A stretch of DNA of 64,000 nucleotides from a virus, in IMG/VR virus record IMGVR_UViG_3300025536_000010, positions 1 through 64,000 of that record; one strand, given 5' to 3'. The position numbers were made by a program, and so were the translations under genes. This document shows, one piece after another, positions 59,445 to 64,000 of the stretch (its first letter is position 1; each line of letters begins with the position of its first letter). The notes under the pieces are model-generated. The model was given only the letters and a program-made list of their open reading frames with translations. It had not been told where the DNA came from and did not search any database.

Positions 59445-61811
59445 ATGCAAGATGGCGCTTCGACGGTAACTGCTGCGCGCGCAGCGAATCAGACGTTCTC
59501 TCGTAACGGCTCCAAGCCGTACACACCCGAGGAGTTGTCGGGCGAGTGGACGTGCAAGAAGAGGGACGGCAAGGTCGTCCCGTTCGACCCCAGGAAGATC
59601 CGCCAAGCACTGCGGAAGTGCTTTGCGTCCCTGGGTGAGGCGGTCGAACAGCACACTGACAAGCACGACGAAGTCATCGAGAAGATTACGACGTCGGTCT
59701 GTAACATCCTCGCGGCCCAGAAGAAAAACTGCCCCGATGTCGAGGCAGTGCAGCAGCTGGTGATTCAGCAGCTGTGGGTCGAGGGCATGTTCCAGTACGC
59801 CGAGCATTATCAGAACTACCGCGAGGAGCGGCGCAAGGCTCGGCTGCACAAGCCCATCCCGGAAGAAGTCGTCCAGCGCGTGCTGGCCGACCAGAAGCAT
59901 TTCCCCACCGACCTCCAGTATTACCAGTTCATGGGGAAGTTCTCGCGTTGGCGCGAGGCCGAAAAGCGCCGCGAGACGTGGCACGAGACGGTTCACGAGC
60001 GCGTCATGCCCTGGTTCCAGCGGCTGCCGCTGGTGCAGGGTAAGCTGACCGCAGCCGAGTGGGCCGAACTCACAGACGCCATGTATAAGCTGGAGGCGTC
60101 GCCCGCGATGCGGGTGGTGCAGATGGCCGGGCCGGCGCTGGACCGCTGTCATGTCGGGGTCTACAACTGCGCCTACCAGCCGATTGAAGACCTTTTCTCT
60201 TTCCCGGAACTGCTCTACATCCTCATGCAGGGCACCGGGGCTGGCTTCTCGGTCGAGTCCGACTATGTCGGCGAACTACCGCGCATCAAAAAGCAGCGCG
60301 GCAAACCGGCGGAAACCATCGTCGTACCCGACAGCACCGAGGGCTGGTGCAACTCCTACTTCAAAGGCATCGAACGCTGGTGGGACGGCTACGACGTCCA
60401 CTACGATGTCAGCGGTGTGCGCAGGCAGGGTAGCCGGCTCAAAACCAAAGGCGGGCGTGCCAGCGGACCAGGGCCGTTTCTGGAACTGATGGCGTTCACA
60501 CGCAACATCGTCATGGCACGCCAGGGACGCTACCTGGAAGACACGGACGCGCACCGTCTGGCCTGTTTCACCGGCCGCATTGTTCAGGTTGGCGGCGTGC
60601 GGCGGGCCGCTACCATCTCCATCTCCGACCTGCTGTCGCTGGGCATGCGCCACATCAAAGGCGGCAACTGGTACAACGACACGACCTACTGGACGGACGG
60701 CAAGTACCTCACGATGGCCAACAACTCGGCCTGCTACGAGGCACGCCCGCCCATCGACGTGTTCATGCGCGAGTTCCTGGCCCTGGTCGAATCCAAATCG
60801 GGCGAGCGCGGCATCTTCAACCGACAGGCCATCATCGAGACGCGACCGGCGCGGCGGAAGAAAGCCAAGTTCGGCATGAACCCGTGCGCCGAGATCGTGT
60901 TGCGGCCGTACGAGTTCTGCAACTTGACCATCGTCATCGCCCGCGCGGACGACACGGTCGAGAGCTTGAAGCGGAAGGTGCGCATCGCCACGATCTTCGG
61001 CCTCATGCAGTCGACCTGCACCGACTTCAAATACATCCGCCCGAAATGGAAGGAGAACTGCGAGGACGAGCGGCTGCTCGGCGTCGACATTACCGGCCAC
61101 GCCGACTGCCCGCTGCTGCGCTACGGCGCGGCAGGGCGAGCCGACCTGTTGCGCTTGCTCAAGAAAGTCGTCCACGACACGAAAGCCGAGTACGCCCCAC
61201 GGTTCGGGATCAACCTGTCGGCGGCTGACACCTGCGTCAAGCCTGGCGGCGACTCGGGCGTGTTTTTCGACTGCGCCTCGGGTATCAGCGCACGGTTCTC
61301 GGACTTCCAGCTGCGCTGGGTGCGCGAGTCTAAGGACAGCCCGATCGCGCATTTCCTAATGGACTCGGGCGTGCCTTGGGCACCGGCGCCGGAAGCCCCG
61401 AACGAACTGCTCGTTTTCGGTTTCCCCAAGAAGTCGCCGTTCGGGTCGACAACGCGGAACCAGCTGAACGCCATCGAGCAGCTGGAGAACTGGTTTGAGT
61501 GGAAGCGCGAGTGGGCTGAGCACTCGGTCAGCTGCACCATTTACGTCGAGGACCATGAGTGGCTCCAGGTCGGGGCCTGGTTGTACGACATCGAGCACTG
61601 GAAGTACCTCAGCGGCCTCAGTTTCCTGCCCAAGGACAATGGCGTGTACACTTACGCGCCCAACGAGGAGTTGACCAGCGAGCGGTACGAGGAGGCCAAG
61701 GCGGCCTTTCCCGAATTGAACTGGTCAAAACTCCAGCACTACGAAGAGGAGGACAACACAGGGGCGGCGCAGACATTTGCCTGCACCGGCGATCTGTGTG
61801 AGCGTGTCTGA
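59445..61811 (+). CDS. nrdJ: Class II (adenosylcobalamin-dependent) ribonucleotide reductase
   Basis: The 788-residue protein has an ATP-cone (about residues 35-125) and the monomeric RTPR-type barrel. C242 (VYNCAY) and C492 (EFCNL) make the likely redox pair, C481 (NPCAEI) the thiyl radical, and C780/C785 (CTGDLC) the C-terminal shuttle; their spacing matches RTPR. It makes deoxynucleotides from ribonucleotides using coenzyme B12, without oxygen or a second subunit. ATG 59445 has GGAGG 6 bases upstream. Confidence 0.92.
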   Translation: MQDGASTVTAARAANQTFSRNGSKPYTPEELSGEWTCKKRDGKVVPFDPRKIRQALRKCFASLGEAVEQHTDKHDEVIEKITTSVCNILAAQKKNCPDVEAVQQLVIQQLWVEGMFQYAEHYQNYREERRKARLHKPIPEEVVQRVLADQKHFPTDLQYYQFMGKFSRWREAEKRRETWHETVHERVMPWFQRLPLVQGKLTAAEWAELTDAMYKLEASPAMRVVQMAGPALDRCHVGVYNCAYQPIEDLFSFPELLYILMQGTGAGFSVESDYVGELPRIKKQRGKPAETIVVPDSTEGWCNSYFKGIERWWDGYDVHYDVSGVRRQGSRLKTKGGRASGPGPFLELMAFTRNIVMARQGRYLEDTDAHRLACFTGRIVQVGGVRRAATISISDLLSLGMRHIKGGNWYNDTTYWTDGKYLTMANNSACYEARPPIDVFMREFLALVESKSGERGIFNRQAIIETRPARRKKAKFGMNPCAEIVLRPYEFCNLTIVIARADDTVESLKRKVRIATIFGLMQSTCTDFKYIRPKWKENCEDERLLGVDITGHADCPLLRYGAAGRADLLRLLKKVVHDTKAEYAPRFGINLSAADTCVKPGGDSGVFFDCASGISARFSDFQLRWVRESKDSPIAHFLMDSGVPWAPAPEAPNELLVFGFPKKSPFGSTTRNQLNAIEQLENWFEWKREWAEHSVSCTIYVEDHEWLQVGAWLYDIEHWKYLSGLSFLPKDNGVYTYAPNEELTSERYEEAKAAFPELNWSKLQHYEEEDNTGAAQTFACTGDLCERV

Positions 61812-61818
61812 CGGCATC

Positions 61819-61859
61819 AAGGAGGGGCCGGGCGAACAGCCTGGCCCCGCCTCGTTATG
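61819..61859 (+). promoter_or_regulatory. Hairpin between a distant Shine-Dalgarno and its start codon
   Basis: AAGGAGG (61819-61825) is about 31 bases before ATG 61857. The GGGGCC/GGCCCC stem (61824-61829 with 61843-61848, inner GGC/GCC) would fold the gap so the two come close, as in T4 gene 38. It could also be a weak terminator. Confidence 0.45.
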
Positions 61860-62342
61860 AGCGATTTCCTTGAGGACGACATGAACGAGATCACGGACGA
61901 GTTGCGTGCGGCGTACGGACGCCGACCGCGGGTGCAACGGTGGCAACTCCAGGGTGCCTCGGAGGAACTGCTGGAGTTTCTGGCCCACGTTTTCGACGAG
62001 GCGACGTTGCGCCTGATGGTGTTTTGTGAATCTCCCGCCACGGGGACGCAATATCTGATCCCCGCCGACCGTTGGGGCGGCAAGACGCCGAAGTTCAACC
62101 TCAACGTCGACAGTACCTGGTGGGACTGCAAACCGCAGCCAGGCACAACCTGGCAGCACTACAAAGGCGGGCGTTACCGCGTCGTGCAGAACGCCCACCA
62201 CGTCCTGACAGGCCGGCACTTCGTCATCTACCGTTCCGAGACGGATGGGACGCGCTGGGCCAGGGACGCGGAGTCGTGGTTCAGCCTGGTCAATAACGGC
62301 CAGGACAGGAAAACCTACCGCTTCAACCCGGCCAACAAGTAG
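61857..62342 (+). CDS. DUF1653-containing protein
   Basis: The 161-residue product has a helical N-terminus and a C-terminal DUF1653 domain: TWQHYKGGRYRVVQNAHHVLTGRHFVIYRS...WARDAESWFSLV...KTYRF. The domain is common in bacterial and phage proteins of unknown role. ATG 61881 is an alternative start. Confidence 0.75.
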   Translation: MSDFLEDDMNEITDELRAAYGRRPRVQRWQLQGASEELLEFLAHVFDEATLRLMVFCESPATGTQYLIPADRWGGKTPKFNLNVDSTWWDCKPQPGTTWQHYKGGRYRVVQNAHHVLTGRHFVIYRSETDGTRWARDAESWFSLVNNGQDRKTYRFNPANK

Positions 62343-62362
62343 CTCGGGGAGCGGCGGCAAGG

Positions 62363-62368
62363 TATACT
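62363..62368 (+). promoter_or_regulatory. Candidate -10 before the HNH gene
   Basis: TATACT, with the same TATACTCTG word as at 3112. No good -35 is seen. Confidence 0.3.
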
Positions 62369-62383
62369 CTGTACGGAGGCACT

Positions 62384-62983
62384 ATGGTTGCCGCGAAAAG
62401 GCGAACGGCAAAGAGCGACGATCTGCGTAAGAAGAAATACGGCAAGCTGAGAGTTCTCTCGCTGCTCCGCACCGAGTCGAACGTAGGTCGAATCTGGCAG
62501 TGTCGCTGCAAGTGTGGCAAATTGACAGAGGCGTCCACCGGCAAGCTCGTTTGCGGGCACAAAACCAGTTGCGGCTGTGGACGCAAAGCGAGGGCGGCGG
62601 CGCTCGTTCGGAAGGGTACGCGGCACCCGAAGTGGAAAGGTTACGAGGGGATTACCGGATCGCTGTGGCACCGAATCCGAGCCAGTGCCGCAGCGAGAGG
62701 TATCTCGTTCGAGATCACGATTGAGGAAGCCTGGGAACTGTACCAGGCGCAGGAAGGCCGCTGTAAGTTGTCCGGCGTGCCGCTTTATATGGTCAAGAAC
62801 TCGTTCGCGCTGGCCAACGGCGCAAACACGGCATCGCTCGACCGTATCGACAACGAGAAAGGTTACGTTGTCGGGAACGTGCAGTGGGTGCATACGGTCA
62901 TCAATTACATGAAAGGCACGTTACCGCAGCTTGAGTTTCTTAGTTGGTGCCGTATGGTCGCGGAACGCGACCTACCACAGTAG
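62384..62983 (+). CDS. HNH homing-type endonuclease
   Basis: The 199-residue protein has a zinc-ribbon N-terminus (CRCKCGK, CGHKTSCGCG) and an HNH-like core CKLSGVPL...TASLDRIDNEKGYVVGNVQWVHTVINYMK, a frequent phage free-standing homing nuclease type. Its place near nrdJ fits the habit of such genes to sit by nucleotide-metabolism genes. It has an ACGGAG ribosome loop with weak TGT/GCA arms. Confidence 0.85.
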   Translation: MVAAKRRTAKSDDLRKKKYGKLRVLSLLRTESNVGRIWQCRCKCGKLTEASTGKLVCGHKTSCGCGRKARAAALVRKGTRHPKWKGYEGITGSLWHRIRASAAARGISFEITIEEAWELYQAQEGRCKLSGVPLYMVKNSFALANGANTASLDRIDNEKGYVVGNVQWVHTVINYMKGTLPQLEFLSWCRMVAERDLPQ

Positions 62984-63000
62984 CTCGTTAGGAGGCAAGG

Positions 63001-64000
63001 ATGCGCTGGGAAGAGATCCCGCTGGTCACGGATGACTGGGCCGTCAAAGTCGCTGCCCCGGCGTACGACATCCGTTGTGCCGTGGCCGGTGTCTACACGG
63101 CAGTTCCTATCGGTGTCTACTACCACCCGGGCCTGGAAAAAGCCGCGCTGTTCCCGCAAGGGACCGACGCTGCCGACCAGGCCCGGGTGCTCGCTGCGAC
63201 TGAGCGCGCGGTTGGACCCTCCGGGGTCCGACCGCTTTTTCTTACCTATCAGGAGGTGGGGGCTCCCGAAACCCAGTGGGTCAAGGTCGCCTACTCGCCC
63301 ACGCTGCGACGTCTCGGCGAGGCCACAAACTTCTTCCCCGGGCAGTACCCAGGCGGGCTGCCCAACCACCCGTCGCCGGTCGCGGCCATGCTGACGTCCG
63401 GCCTGGTCGGGGCGGGCCTCGGCTGGGGCGGCGGCAAGCTCCTCAACAAGTTGCTGCCCGAGCGCTTCGGGGACAACCTGGGGCGGACGGGCCTGATCCT
63501 CGGCGGCTTGCTGGGGGCTGCCCCCGGCGCCGCGTGGGGCGGTGTCAACACGCTGACCGGCAACCGCTTTAACGACTCCTCCCTCACGCAGGGCGACCCA
63601 CTCCAGGCAGACCTGCTGTTTCCGCGAGCGATGGACGGCTCCAACGCCGTACCGCCGGCGCAGGGGGCCGCGCCGCTTGAAGGGATCAAGGACTTCGTCA
63701 CCACGCAGCGCAGCGTGAACCCCAAGAAGCTGCTCAAATTCTCCGAGGATCTGGAGGCCGTACCGTTGGGCAAACGCTACCAGGCGGCCGTCGACCTGGT
63801 CAAAGAAGCCTTCGGGGACTCTTTCGGCGCGGAACCGGACGACCTGGGACCGACGCCGCTGGACGTCAACGTGAACAGCCTGGGGCAGACGCTTTGGCAG
63901 GCTGGAGCTACGCCGCGTCTGGCAGCCTCCACGATGGGCGCCATGTTCGCCGCTCAGCAGTTCCCCGACGCGCGGGCGCAGCCTGGTCTAGTGACGGCTC
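63001..64000 (+). CDS. Virion-type protein with glycine-zipper segment (cut by right edge)
   Basis: The frame starts at ATG 63001 with AGGAGGCAAGG upstream and stays open to the end, at least 333 residues. It has a beta-rich first 110 residues, a glycine-zipper membrane-like region (about residues 128-182, SGLVGAGLGWGGGKLLNK and LILGGLLGAAPGAAWG), then a charged region. It resembles the proteins at 9059 and 11343. Internal virion or ejection protein is the best guess. Confidence 0.6.
   Translation, partial: MRWEEIPLVTDDWAVKVAAPAYDIRCAVAGVYTAVPIGVYYHPGLEKAALFPQGTDAADQARVLAATERAVGPSGVRPLFLTYQEVGAPETQWVKVAYSPTLRRLGEATNFFPGQYPGGLPNHPSPVAAMLTSGLVGAGLGWGGGKLLNKLLPERFGDNLGRTGLILGGLLGAAPGAAWGGVNTLTGNRFNDSSLTQGDPLQADLLFPRAMDGSNAVPPAQGAAPLEGIKDFVTTQRSVNPKKLLKFSEDLEAVPLGKRYQAAVDLVKEAFGDSFGAEPDDLGPTPLDVNVNSLGQTLWQAGATPRLAASTMGAMFAAQQFPDARAQPGLVTA

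Noticed and set aside
63001-64000. A terminase or tail function for the right-edge gene
   Set aside because: No ATPase or tail motif is visible; only glycine-zipper segments support a virion role.
1-64000. CRISPR arrays, IS elements, rRNA
   Set aside because: No regularly spaced repeats, transposase motifs or rRNA sequence were recognised.

Overview
The window reads as part of a large tailed-phage (probably huge or jumbo phage) genome with high GC. Reasons: a portal-like C-terminus runs in from the left edge; glycine/alanine-rich virion-type proteins lie near both ends; genes are tightly packed, often with ATGA or TAATG overlaps; nearly all are on the + strand; there are two HNH-type endonucleases, a phage-type 2OG oxygenase and many unrecognised small genes. 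No rRNA, tRNA, IS element or CRISPR array was seen. The host is not identified. Two Tat-like twin-arginine leaders and a CsrA homologue suggest a Gram-negative-type host, but that is inference.

Layout. 1-3.1 kb: portal C-terminus and two glycosyltransferases. 3.1-9.1 kb: a tubulin/FtsZ-superfamily GTPase, a 2OG oxygenase, an endonuclease VII-like nuclease and small unknowns. 9.1-16.1 kb: two Gly/Ala/Met-rich proteins with glycine-zipper membrane segments, the second about 1600 aa. 16.1-24.7 kb: small genes, several membrane or secreted (papain-like protease, CAP-domain protein, Tat-leader protein), a low-molecular-weight phosphatase-like protein, a cupin and a pair of tandem paralogues. 24.8-33.1 kb: a run of glycosyltransferases and methyltransferases. 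33.1-39.4 kb: membrane proteins, a Spo11/TopoVI-A-like TOPRIM protein, a structured non-coding stretch and GroES. 39.4-54.9 kb: pyrE, metacaspase-like protein, MYG1-like protein, pyrF-pyrC, a second set of glycan genes with a sulfotransferase and a nucleotidyltransferase, a LuxR-type HTH protein and a dihydroorotate dehydrogenase-like gene. 54.9-64 kb: a second structured RNA stretch, 2H phosphoesterase, csrA (the only minus-strand gene), a pyrophosphatase-HAD fusion, a class II ribonucleotide reductase, HNH endonuclease and a virion-type gene running off the right edge.

Three things stand out. First, the last four steps of de novo UMP synthesis (PyrC, PyrD-like, PyrE, PyrF) are encoded, and a class II ribonucleotide reductase follows, so the phage seems able to run much of pyrimidine supply itself. 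Second, the phage encodes CsrA, and an unexpected number of its own Shine-Dalgarno sequences sit as ANGGAG-type hexaloops closed by short perfect stems, the geometry CsrA binds; a GGA-rich non-coding region at 37.4-37.66 kb could be a sponge RNA. Third, an 18-20 bp near-palindrome (consensus CYAAAARCYRGYTTTTGRG) is scattered over the window, six copies between genes and four inside genes, one of them just upstream of the tubulin operon.
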